Source of the DNA: Actinomycetota bacterium
GTDB lineage: Bacteria; Actinomycetota; Actinomycetes; S36-B12
DNA: 15,769 nucleotides
Assembly: GCA_947472655.1 (NCBI GenBank)
Contig: CANJCG010000030.1
Location: forward strand, 1 to 15,769
Direction: 5' to 3'
Of this stretch, positions 7,255-14,047 are shown in pieces (the stretch's first letter is position 1; each line of letters opens with the position of its first letter). The notes beneath the pieces were generated by a model. The model made no database searches and had not been told where the DNA came from. It worked only from the letters and a program-made list of their open reading frames with translations. The position numbers and the translations under genes were made by a program.

Positions 7255-8033
7255 AGCGGAATAACGTCATACAAATGCTTCAGCGAACGAAAAATGTTCT
7301 TTGTATGGTGCTTCAACCATTGCTGATTGCCAGAAAGCTGGGCGGCCGTATCTAACCCCACTTGTTGCGTTGCACTAATGCGATAGTCAATCACTGGTGT
7401 GGTGTCGATGACGAGTGCGTTTTGAGCTGCTGCAGCCAAACTCCACCACCGGTCATGAAGCCAACCTTTGGGCACGTTCAGATGTTGAAAATTCGCTGGC
7501 TTGATAGCACTTGCTCCACCAGTAGCCACTGAATGCCGCACGACGTAATGGAACTGCTGGCTCGCCCGCATGTCATTAAAGTTCACCGGCACCGGAAACG
7601 TATTACGTAGGGTTTCTGGCATCACCGGATTTTCATCCGTGTTGATCACACCATCTGCTGCAACCATAACTGCACTTGGGTTTTCGCTGAAAATCTTCAG
7701 ATGTTGAGCGATTCGATCTGCGTGCCAAACATCGTCGTGGTCACCAAGCACCACGACGTCAGCGCCATTATTTTTTGCCTCGGTCACGCCCTGGAGAAAA
7801 TTCTGAGCGATGCGAGTGTGAAGGTCTTTGGCTTCAGAGCTACTCGCATGTATGACATATGAAAGACCAGAGGTAATTAATTGCTGTCGCACAACCTGCA
7901 TCGTTTCATCTGTGGACTCATCATCGATGATCACGATTCGATCAGGTAACTGAGTCTGAGCTTTCACGCTCTCAAGAGTCTCAGCGATGACTTCCGCAGA
8001 ATTATGAGTCACAATGACAACTGCGACGTTCAT
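7236..8033 (-). CDS. GT2 family glycosyltransferase
   Basis: The 265-residue protein is a compact GT-A enzyme of about normal length for a single-domain capsule or O-antigen GT2. The nucleotide fold begins MNVAVVIVTHNS; IIDDES (35-40) is the uridine/nucleotide-binding Asp region, GDHDDVW (97-103) supplies the DXD-type metal site, and GWLHDRWW (190-197) carries the acceptor-base Asp region (D194). QQVG (223-226) near the end matches the short Q-x-x-G element seen in WcaA/RfbF-like transferases, several of which are rhamnosyltransferases. The start ATG overlaps the upstream stop as ATGA, so it is translationally coupled to the Cps2T-like gene and probably acts in the same assembly at the inner membrane face. 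A GGAAAG stretch about 9 nt upstream may help initiation. Donor and linkage cannot be read from sequence. Confidence 0.87.
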   Translation of the reverse strand: MNVAVVIVTHNSAEVIAETLESVKAQTQLPDRIVIIDDESTDETMQVVRQQLITSGLSYVIHASSSEAKDLHTRIAQNFLQGVTEAKNNGADVVVLGDHDDVWHADRIAQHLKIFSENPSAVMVAADGVINTDENPVMPETLRNTFPVPVNFNDMRASQQFHYVVRHSVATGGASAIKPANFQHLNVPKGWLHDRWWSLAAAAQNALVIDTTPVIDYRISATQQVGLDTAAQLSGNQQWLKHHTKNIFRSLKHLYDVIPLYIASR

Positions 8034-9139
8034 TTCTTTTTGCTTTCCGCTAGCTTTTTTATCAGTGCTTCATATTGATCAGTCACCTGATCCCATTGGT
8101 AATTCTCTTGAATTCGTTTCTGACTTTTCTCACGTAATTGTTGAAGTGCCTCATCTAGTGCACCGGTCTGAATTTCGTTAAAGAAGGCCGTGAGTTCGTC
8201 GGCGTCGGCCCAAAAGAGTGCTTGATCAGCGGTAACTTCACGATTAAATTCCACTTCGTAGGCCAATACCGCTGCCCCAGCGCCCATCGCGCGCAGCAAG
8301 CTTGGATTCGTGCCACCAACGCTGTGACCATGGATATAGGTCACGGCATTTCCATAAAGTTGATCGAGAAGTTCCTGATCGTAGAGTCCGCCTGTGAAGT
8401 GAATGCGCGGATCATTTGCCGCTGCACCGTGCACTGCATCCACGTACCACTGTGAGTACGGTGCACTGCCCACAACCACGAGCGGTTTTGTTTCGCGACT
8501 TGCCTTATAGGCATGGACGGCTTCTAGTACGTGATTTTCTGGCTCAAATCGAGCAACGATCAAGTGGTACTCACCTTTTTTGAGCCTGAGTTCAGCCAAC
8601 CGATCACTTTGCGGATGAATCACCGCAGCCCCATAGGAAATCACGGTGCATTCACGCCCATAGCGCTCTTTGACATGGTCTGCGATTGCTTGTGCATCCG
8701 CAATAACTTCCTGGCCTTGTTTCACCGAGGCATCTTCAGCCCAGCGATAGTACTTGGCTCCAGCGCCTCGCCACTTCTCACGTTTTGATTCCAAACCATC
8801 AAGATGAATAGCTGCAGGGATTTTTGCCAGTTTCAACGGGGCAAGCAGCGGAGCATTGCCGGCGTTCAGCATTAAGACCACATCGGGACGATCTTTCGTG
8901 ATCGCATGCATGGTACTCAAAGTGGTGTGACTCAAAGTTTCAGTGAATCGATGCTTGATCGCTGGCAAGTTCACCAGTTTCATGCCCAGATATTCCTTCT
9001 GCTTTTGTCCCGGATTTCTGCAGTAGACCGTGACGTCATAGCCACGGGTAACCAACCTCTTGCCGATCTCTTCCACCGCTGTTTCAAATCCGCCATAGGT
9101 GGCCGGCACCCCACGGGTGCCAAGAATGGCGATTCGCAT
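8030..9139 (-). CDS. Cps2T-like (DUF1972) glycosyltransferase, probable rhamnosyltransferase
   Basis: The 369-residue GT-B protein starts MRIAILGTRGVPATYGGFET, the hallmark of the DUF1972/Cps2T group that includes a beta-1,4-rhamnosyltransferase of pneumococcal capsule synthesis. Further landmarks are LLAPLKLAKIPAAIHLDGLE (98-117), ARFEPENH (196-203, donor-phosphate loop) and GHSVGGTNPSLLRAM (271-285). At R283 many relatives have Glu (LLEAM), the position of the second Glu of EX7E; here CGC encodes Arg. The reading frame stays open to 9376, but that longer version would overlap rmlC by 170 bp and adds no family sequence, so ATG 9137-9139 is the start. No Shine-Dalgarno is present; TACGCT sits 6 nt upstream, suggesting a leaderless message. 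The adjacent rmlC supports a dTDP-rhamnose donor, but this is inference. Confidence 0.87.
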   Translation of the reverse strand: MRIAILGTRGVPATYGGFETAVEEIGKRLVTRGYDVTVYCRNPGQKQKEYLGMKLVNLPAIKHRFTETLSHTTLSTMHAITKDRPDVVLMLNAGNAPLLAPLKLAKIPAAIHLDGLESKREKWRGAGAKYYRWAEDASVKQGQEVIADAQAIADHVKERYGRECTVISYGAAVIHPQSDRLAELRLKKGEYHLIVARFEPENHVLEAVHAYKASRETKPLVVVGSAPYSQWYVDAVHGAAANDPRIHFTGGLYDQELLDQLYGNAVTYIHGHSVGGTNPSLLRAMGAGAAVLAYEVEFNREVTADQALFWADADELTAFFNEIQTGALDEALQQLREKSQKRIQENYQWDQVTDQYEALIKKLAESKKK

Positions 9140-9145
9140 GAGGTC

Positions 9146-9151
9146 AGCGTA
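9146..9151 (-). promoter_or_regulatory. Leaderless -10 box for the Cps2T-like gene
   Basis: On the minus strand TACGCT is followed by GACCTC and the ATG start, so transcription would begin at or next to the start codon. A weak -35-like CTGATC lies 18 nt further upstream. No Shine-Dalgarno sequence occurs in the gap. Confidence 0.5.
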
Positions 9152-9194
9152 CTTGGCAGCCACTTCAAGGATCAGTTGTTGACCCTTCTTCCGA

Positions 9195-9200
9195 TAACCT
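9195..9200 (+). promoter_or_regulatory. Leaderless -10 box for rmlC
   Basis: TAACCT is followed by TCACGG and the GTG start of rmlC, with the same 6-nt spacing as the opposite promoter. A TTGACC at 9179-9184 is only 10 nt away, too close for a standard -35. No Shine-Dalgarno sequence precedes the GTG. Confidence 0.5.
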
Positions 9201-9206
9201 TCACGG

Positions 9207-9803
9207 GTGCAGGTCAACGAACTCTCTCTTCCAGGCGCGTGGTCTTTTACCCCGCTCCAGCGTCCCGATGATCGAGGAGTTTTCCTGGAAGCCTTCAAAG
9301 GTGACGTCTTTCGTGAGGCTGTCGGACATAGCTTTGGTTTAGAACAGATGAATATTTCTGTGTCGAAAAAGGGCACGGTTCGTGGCGTGCACTTCGCTCA
9401 ACTTCCTCCCGGCCAAGCAAAATATGTGCAGTGCTTTGGCGGTGCGATTCTGGATATTGTCGTTGATATTCGCGTTGGGTCACCAACCTTTGGCCAATGG
9501 GACTCCATCGAACTCAATGATGAAAACCGCACCGGGCTGTATATCTCTGAAGGTTTGGGGCATGCCTTTTTGGCTCTCTCAGATTCAGTCACGGTTGGTT
9601 ACCTCTGCTCAGAGCCCTATGCGCCCGGTCGCGAACATGGGATTCATCCCCTTGATCCGTCCCTTGGTCTGCCATTTCCTGAGGGCACTGCTGCGTTGCT
9701 GTCGCCAAAGGATGCGGCGGCGCCCACCTTGACGCAGGCTGGCGAACTTGGACTCTTGCCAACATACGACGAGTGCAAGCAGTTCATCGCCACCCTGAAA
9801 TAA
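9207..9803 (+). CDS. rmlC: dTDP-4-dehydrorhamnose 3,5-epimerase
   Basis: The 198-residue cupin enzyme epimerises dTDP-4-keto-6-deoxyglucose at C3 and C5 in dTDP-L-rhamnose synthesis. Start is GTG; the N-terminus MQVNELSLPGAWSFTP is usual for actinobacterial RmlC and confirms it. Landmarks are DDRGVFLEAF (21-30), QMNIS (48-52), VRGVHFAQ with catalytic His62, QAKYVQC with Lys72, GLGHAFLALS (117-126), EPYAPGREHGI with Tyr138 (136-146) and LSPKDAAAPTL with Asp169, the His partner. Length and all key residues are normal, so it should be active. rmlA, rmlB and rmlD are not in the window. It stands alone on its strand, diverging from the Cps2T-like GT gene, likely its beneficiary, and ends 3 bp from the convergent FG-GAP/helical gene. 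A related 3,5- or 3-epimerase specificity cannot be excluded. Confidence 0.93.
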   Translation: MQVNELSLPGAWSFTPLQRPDDRGVFLEAFKGDVFREAVGHSFGLEQMNISVSKKGTVRGVHFAQLPPGQAKYVQCFGGAILDIVVDIRVGSPTFGQWDSIELNDENRTGLYISEGLGHAFLALSDSVTVGYLCSEPYAPGREHGIHPLDPSLGLPFPEGTAALLSPKDAAAPTLTQAGELGLLPTYDECKQFIATLK

Positions 9804-9806
9804 AAG

Positions 9807-12095
9807 CTACGAAACAGCCCCGGTTGGGTTCAAATTCACGCCAGTGATTTTGCTCTTGTCTAACTTAAAGCCTGGCCCACTTGGCACTGCGCCAGCCCAC
9901 CACGCCAACGCAGTTTGTTGCAGTGCGTATTCCTCTTTGCCCAGTGCATATGAGTCTTCGGCGTTTCCCGTGGCGTAAATCTTGCCGGAGTCATATCGCA
10001 ACTGCATGCCGCGCGTATCGCGCGCATGATCAGCTAGATATTGAGCGGCATTGGTGTCAGGAGCCGAATAAATAGCTGCGAATGAATCCACCCCCGTGAA
10101 GGTCGCTGGTCTGCGAGTGCCCCACGAAACCCCTTGCGGGTAATAGATCTGACCACCTGGCTTATAGACAATTCCACCTGGTGCGGCATATGGCGGCGTT
10201 GGGAAATTCACCACAGCCAGTGAGCGGTAAATAATGTCGGCGTTTAAGAAGACAGCTTCGGGCACGCTTTGCCTTGCCACACGAAGCATGCTTGCTGCCC
10301 ACCACAGGTTCTGAACATTTTGCTGATAGTCCGGATTAATAATGTTGTGATTGGTAATTGTGCCGTCTTCATTGGCATTAGTGCCGGGTAATTGCTTCGA
10401 GATGTTAATGCCATTCACCGTCATGTTGTTCGTGAGATCACTGGGACGCGCGAATGCTGCGATCGAGAAACCGACGAGCGCTTTTCGCCAGGTTTCTGCT
10501 TGCTTGGCCTTAGGCATCATCGCTAACGCCAACGCAGGGGCGGTGACGTCCCACGAGACTTCGTCAGACTTTGAGTTACCGGGTGAATATTCCTTGCCAT
10601 CCCGGTCTTTGTAATAGTGCGGGCCACGAGCAGCAACAGCATCGGCCTCATGCTCAACCATCGCCGCAACATAACCCTTTTCCTGCTTACTTAGCTGCGG
10701 CCATAACATCCATCCCGCTTGACCAACGGTTGTCGCCCAAAGGGCAGACTGCCAAGTCGTTCCCCAACCACCAGGAGTGATCGCGTCATGCTGACAGGAG
10801 ATCGAACGAATCTGCCACTTGGTGTAGGCCATCAATTGTGCCCGGGTGATGTTTTGTTCTTTCTTCCAATTCGTTGTGGTCAGCATGATCGCACCAGCAA
10901 GCGCAACGTTTGCAGAGCGTCGAACTGATTCTTCAATCGTCTTGTGAATACTCAGCACGTCGTAATACGGATATGCCACTTGAGTAGCCAAGCGTTTAGT
11001 GAGGTCGTTGGTGATTGAATAGCGAAGACCATCTTGCACGGTTGCCAAAATTTCAGGCATTCCCTGCTTCTTCGTATCACCCTTAAGCTTTGCTGGCGGT
11101 ATGACTTTTGCAGCGATGAGCATCGCCCGCTTTTCAGATAATGGTGTCGCTGTTGGGCAACTCTCGATGCCAGTTGCACGTGAGCCAACGAGGGCGGTGA
11201 AGCCACTTTCAATTGGAAAAACAATGTTTGTTGTTTTGGTCAATTTAAATAATGACTTGCTGAAAATCCAGGTCGCGTTATTGCGCACCACACCGGGCGT
11301 ATCTTTGCCATCTGCATTCCAGTCGCCAGCAATGGGAATATCAGTAGGCAGACCAAATGCAAAGTTTGCGAGTGCGTACTTTTCAGCTGGATGCAGTTCA
11401 AGGGTTGCCCCAGGATCAAGTTTGATGTCTTTCTTCTTGATGATTCCTGGAATCTTCAGTGACCACGTGCCATCGACATGGACCACCCCGAGATCATCGA
11501 TACCATCGCCGTTCCAGTCACCGATTATTGGCTTATCACCTGGGGCGCCGAACTGTTCAGTCTCAGTCTTATCGCCATTGAACTGCCAAAGCCACGTGCC
11601 GTTGCGAAAAAAGCCAACGTCAGGTTGTTTATCTTTGGTTCGGTCACCAACAACAGGAATGTCTCCCGGCTGTCCGGGGAACATCGAGATCGCCTTCCAC
11701 TGAGGCGTTTTACCGATCACTGTGTCAGTCGCATACCAAACCCCAGCGTCATAACGACCCGGGGTTGCGATGCCGTCACCGTTCCAGTCCGCCATCAGCG
11801 GTGTGCCGCTGGACGTTGCTGCCGATTCACGAATGAGGGCGGCACGCATACCAGGGCTTGATCCCACCACAAATGCACCCGTGCCCAGATTTGCCGCTGC
11901 CGGCACTGACACGACGTTTTTTCGAATCACATATTTGGACACGGTTTGAGGGGTGGGCAGCGTAGGAGCAGGCTGGATACGAAGAGTTGGTGCCGCATCT
12001 GCTGGAGCCAAGGAAGCGAACAGTGCCACCGCAGAACCAATAGCCACAACAGTGATCGGTGCCCGCCTAGTTCGACGGTTAAAGGAAGGCATCAT
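9807..12095 (-). CDS. Secreted protein with FG-GAP-like repeats and a large helical Trp-rich domain
   Basis: The 762-residue protein starts at ATG 12093-12095, which overlaps the upstream stop as TAATG; a GTG 21 nt earlier is in frame but less likely. AGGAG (12107-12111) lies 11 nt before it. The signal peptide has RRTRR (7-11), a hydrophobic core (about 13-29) and a likely cleavage near ADAA (32-35). Four FG-GAP/VCBS-like repeats follow, at about 95-300: DWNGDG at 103 and 193, DWNADG at 258 and a degenerate one near 145-160, with calcium-loop Asp residues and the PIIGDWNGDG style of blade seams. The rest (about 320-735) is mostly helical and Trp-rich: GGWGTTWQSALWATTVGQAG (442-461), EHEAD (481-485), DEVSWDVTAP (511-520) and NHNIINPDYQQNVQNLWW (582-599). 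This resembles alpha/alpha-toroid glycan hydrolases or lyases, but I recognise no named family. It ends a three-gene operon. Confidence 0.72.
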   Translation of the reverse strand: MMPSFNRRTRRAPITVVAIGSAVALFASLAPADAAPTLRIQPAPTLPTPQTVSKYVIRKNVVSVPAAANLGTGAFVVGSSPGMRAALIRESAATSSGTPLMADWNGDGIATPGRYDAGVWYATDTVIGKTPQWKAISMFPGQPGDIPVVGDRTKDKQPDVGFFRNGTWLWQFNGDKTETEQFGAPGDKPIIGDWNGDGIDDLGVVHVDGTWSLKIPGIIKKKDIKLDPGATLELHPAEKYALANFAFGLPTDIPIAGDWNADGKDTPGVVRNNATWIFSKSLFKLTKTTNIVFPIESGFTALVGSRATGIESCPTATPLSEKRAMLIAAKVIPPAKLKGDTKKQGMPEILATVQDGLRYSITNDLTKRLATQVAYPYYDVLSIHKTIEESVRRSANVALAGAIMLTTTNWKKEQNITRAQLMAYTKWQIRSISCQHDAITPGGWGTTWQSALWATTVGQAGWMLWPQLSKQEKGYVAAMVEHEADAVAARGPHYYKDRDGKEYSPGNSKSDEVSWDVTAPALALAMMPKAKQAETWRKALVGFSIAAFARPSDLTNNMTVNGINISKQLPGTNANEDGTITNHNIINPDYQQNVQNLWWAASMLRVARQSVPEAVFLNADIIYRSLAVVNFPTPPYAAPGGIVYKPGGQIYYPQGVSWGTRRPATFTGVDSFAAIYSAPDTNAAQYLADHARDTRGMQLRYDSGKIYATGNAEDSYALGKEEYALQQTALAWWAGAVPSGPGFKLDKSKITGVNLNPTGAVS

Positions 12096-14047
12096 TACAG
12101 CGAGCACTCCTGACACAACAATGAGGAGCGCATCGGTACTTTGACCAAGGTCACTTGATTAGGTAGTTGGTTTTTCAATTCTGCAAGTTGCTGTCCACTG
12201 ATTGATCGAAACCACATCATGGCTAAATCGACATTTGGCCGCCCCGCTAAATAGTCGAATACGTATTGCTGAGCCTGAGCGTCATAGGGAAAGGCTGGCA
12301 AACTCAGGTAGAAGGTCTGCTGGTCTTTACTCATCACACCACTCAGCGATGCAAGCCAAAGATTTGGCAAGTTACCCGCGCCATCCCACATCATTGGCAT
12401 CGCAGTTGCATATGGCTTTGCGGCCTGCGCAGAATTAACAATTGCTTCACCAACAAGTGAGTTCGTCACGCTTTCACTGCGCTGTTGCCCTGCGGTAATG
12501 CCGGGTGTTCCACTAACAACCCACACGAAAGCCACCACAATCACAGATACCGCCACCGATAGGCCTGCGACTCTTATTTTAGTTTTCGCAATGAGGGTGA
12601 CAAATAAAACCAGTGCAATCGCAGTTAACGCTGCATATGCCGGAGCAGCAAACAACAAAATCGCATCAAGAGTTTTCAACACGTAATAACTTTCAAGCCA
12701 ACCCTTGCCGGCTTGAACGGCTCCAAGAATGGTGATGGCCAGGAAAGGCAAAATAACAATCACTGTTCCTGCTGCAGCGACCGCAACTGTTAGCTGTCGA
12801 CGCTTGAATAAATACGTAGCAAGCAAAGCCAAAATAATTGGTGCGGTCATCGCCGCGATCAAGTTGAACTCAACCATGCCGGAATTCACCGCACCAAGAT
12901 CTTGGGTGAAGCCGCCTGCGTCTTTACCGGACACATTCACGATCGCTTTAGTTTGTAAATACGTGGTGCCGCCGATGAGTAACACCGTTGCCACCGCCCA
13001 GGCAATCCCGACCCACTTGGTTTTCTTACTCAAAGAAATAAGCACAACCACACCGGCCGGCGCGATACCAAGCACAAGCGGTGTCCATAAACCGATAACA
13101 GCCAGCGAACCCAGCGGCACAAGCAACCAGCCAATGCGCCGCGCATCATCCATACTGCGGCAGCTGAGATAAGCAGTGGCGGCCGTGATCGTGACTGCCA
13201 TTGCAAAGTTTGTGAAGCCAGCATTGAACAAGCTTGTTGGGCTACCAAGAAGTGCGAAGAGTGCAAAAACTGCAACAGCAACCAGTGGTGCAGCCTTCAT
13301 GACAACGACGCTCGTTGGAGCAAGCACCTTGACTAATCTCTTGCTGAGATCTTGAGCTATCCAGGCTAGCGTGCCCATACACAATGCGAAACTGACGGCC
13401 ATATTTTGCACATAGGGCGCAAGCAATTGAATGCGATCAAGCTTTGCGGCATGAGTTGCTTCGGTAACCAGGGCCCAAAGTGTGGTGTGCAAACTTGGGT
13501 ACCACTGGTTCCAAGCTATCGAACCATCAAGGGTTGGCCACGTGGTTTTTCCAACCTCATAAGTGTTGGCAAACGGTACGAAGTGGCCTTGGTTATCCCA
13601 GCCAGTGAAAAATAGGCCACTGACAATTCCGTACGGACCTACACCTCGATATGCACTCATTAACCACAACGCAATCACCGCGATTAATGCCGCTATAGCG
13701 AAATCGATTGTTTGTGGTTTTGGAATAGCGGCGTACTTCTTCAACTTTGGTAGCGATCGCAGAATGACTGCGACAACCAAGAGTGCTGTTAGCCCAACAC
13801 GAGCGCTCGTCTGAGTCACAGGCACTTCGCTGCTGCGCGGAATGGTCAGCGCCACCGTGCCGACAATCAACACAATGCTGATAATTGCCCGCTCGGTGAT
13901 ACTTCTCCCCCAAGGTGGCAACAACGCAAGAAGTACTGCCGACAAAACGAAACCCGCTGGTGGCACCAGCCATAACGCAACTATCGCAAGAAGAGTTACA
14001 CCGCTAAGCACCAGTTCAGATCGCTGTATTCCAAGGATTCGAATCAT
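12095..14047 (-). CDS. DUF6541-like polytopic membrane protein, GT-C-like
   Basis: The 650-residue protein has roughly 13-15 hydrophobic helices and a C-terminal soluble part of about 130 residues, probably outside the membrane. After the first helical block comes the loop GWDNQGHFVPFANTYEVGK (149-167) and WYPSLHTTLWAL (182-193). A conserved D...H pair and a following YP-x-x-H motif are characteristic of DUF6541-like proteins and parallel the acidic catalytic loop of GT-C transferases; D151 and H155 are the best active-site candidates. Its start overlaps the DUF4012 stop (TAATG), and AAGGA (14054-14058) lies 6 nt upstream; its own stop overlaps the start of the FG-GAP protein. The three proteins are thus likely made together and act together at the cell surface. 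Function is not established for the family; transfer of a lipid-linked sugar is inference. Confidence 0.72.
   Translation of the reverse strand: MIRILGIQRSELVLSGVTLLAIVALWLVPPAGFVLSAVLLALLPPWGRSITERAIISIVLIVGTVALTIPRSSEVPVTQTSARVGLTALLVVAVILRSLPKLKKYAAIPKPQTIDFAIAALIAVIALWLMSAYRGVGPYGIVSGLFFTGWDNQGHFVPFANTYEVGKTTWPTLDGSIAWNQWYPSLHTTLWALVTEATHAAKLDRIQLLAPYVQNMAVSFALCMGTLAWIAQDLSKRLVKVLAPTSVVVMKAAPLVAVAVFALFALLGSPTSLFNAGFTNFAMAVTITAATAYLSCRSMDDARRIGWLLVPLGSLAVIGLWTPLVLGIAPAGVVVLISLSKKTKWVGIAWAVATVLLIGGTTYLQTKAIVNVSGKDAGGFTQDLGAVNSGMVEFNLIAAMTAPIILALLATYLFKRRQLTVAVAAAGTVIVILPFLAITILGAVQAGKGWLESYYVLKTLDAILLFAAPAYAALTAIALVLFVTLIAKTKIRVAGLSVAVSVIVVAFVWVVSGTPGITAGQQRSESVTNSLVGEAIVNSAQAAKPYATAMPMMWDGAGNLPNLWLASLSGVMSKDQQTFYLSLPAFPYDAQAQQYVFDYLAGRPNVDLAMMWFRSISGQQLAELKNQLPNQVTLVKVPMRSSLLCQECSL
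12107..12111 (-). promoter_or_regulatory. Ribosome site supporting the TAATG start of the FG-GAP gene
   Basis: AGGAG on the minus strand is 11 nt before ATG 12095. It lies inside the alternative GTG-initiated version, so it supports the ATG and translational coupling. The spacing is somewhat long. Confidence 0.5.

Noticed and set aside
9140..9376. Longer start for the Cps2T-like glycosyltransferase
   Set aside because: It would overlap rmlC on the other strand by 170 bp, and the added residues match nothing; the family begins at MRIAILGTRG.
11101..11703. 200-codon plus-strand frame antisense to the FG-GAP repeats
   Set aside because: The minus strand encodes repeated DWNGDG units here; the antisense frame is a by-product of that repetitive coding.
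11305..11795. Direct DNA repeats as a possible array or mobile element
   Set aside because: The recurring segments encode the Asp-rich loops of FG-GAP-like repeats within one gene, with diverged DNA between them.
12096..12116. GTG start 21 nt upstream for the FG-GAP protein
   Set aside because: ATG 12095 keeps the TAATG overlap also used at 14047, places AGGAG upstream, and gives a more usual signal peptide N-terminus.
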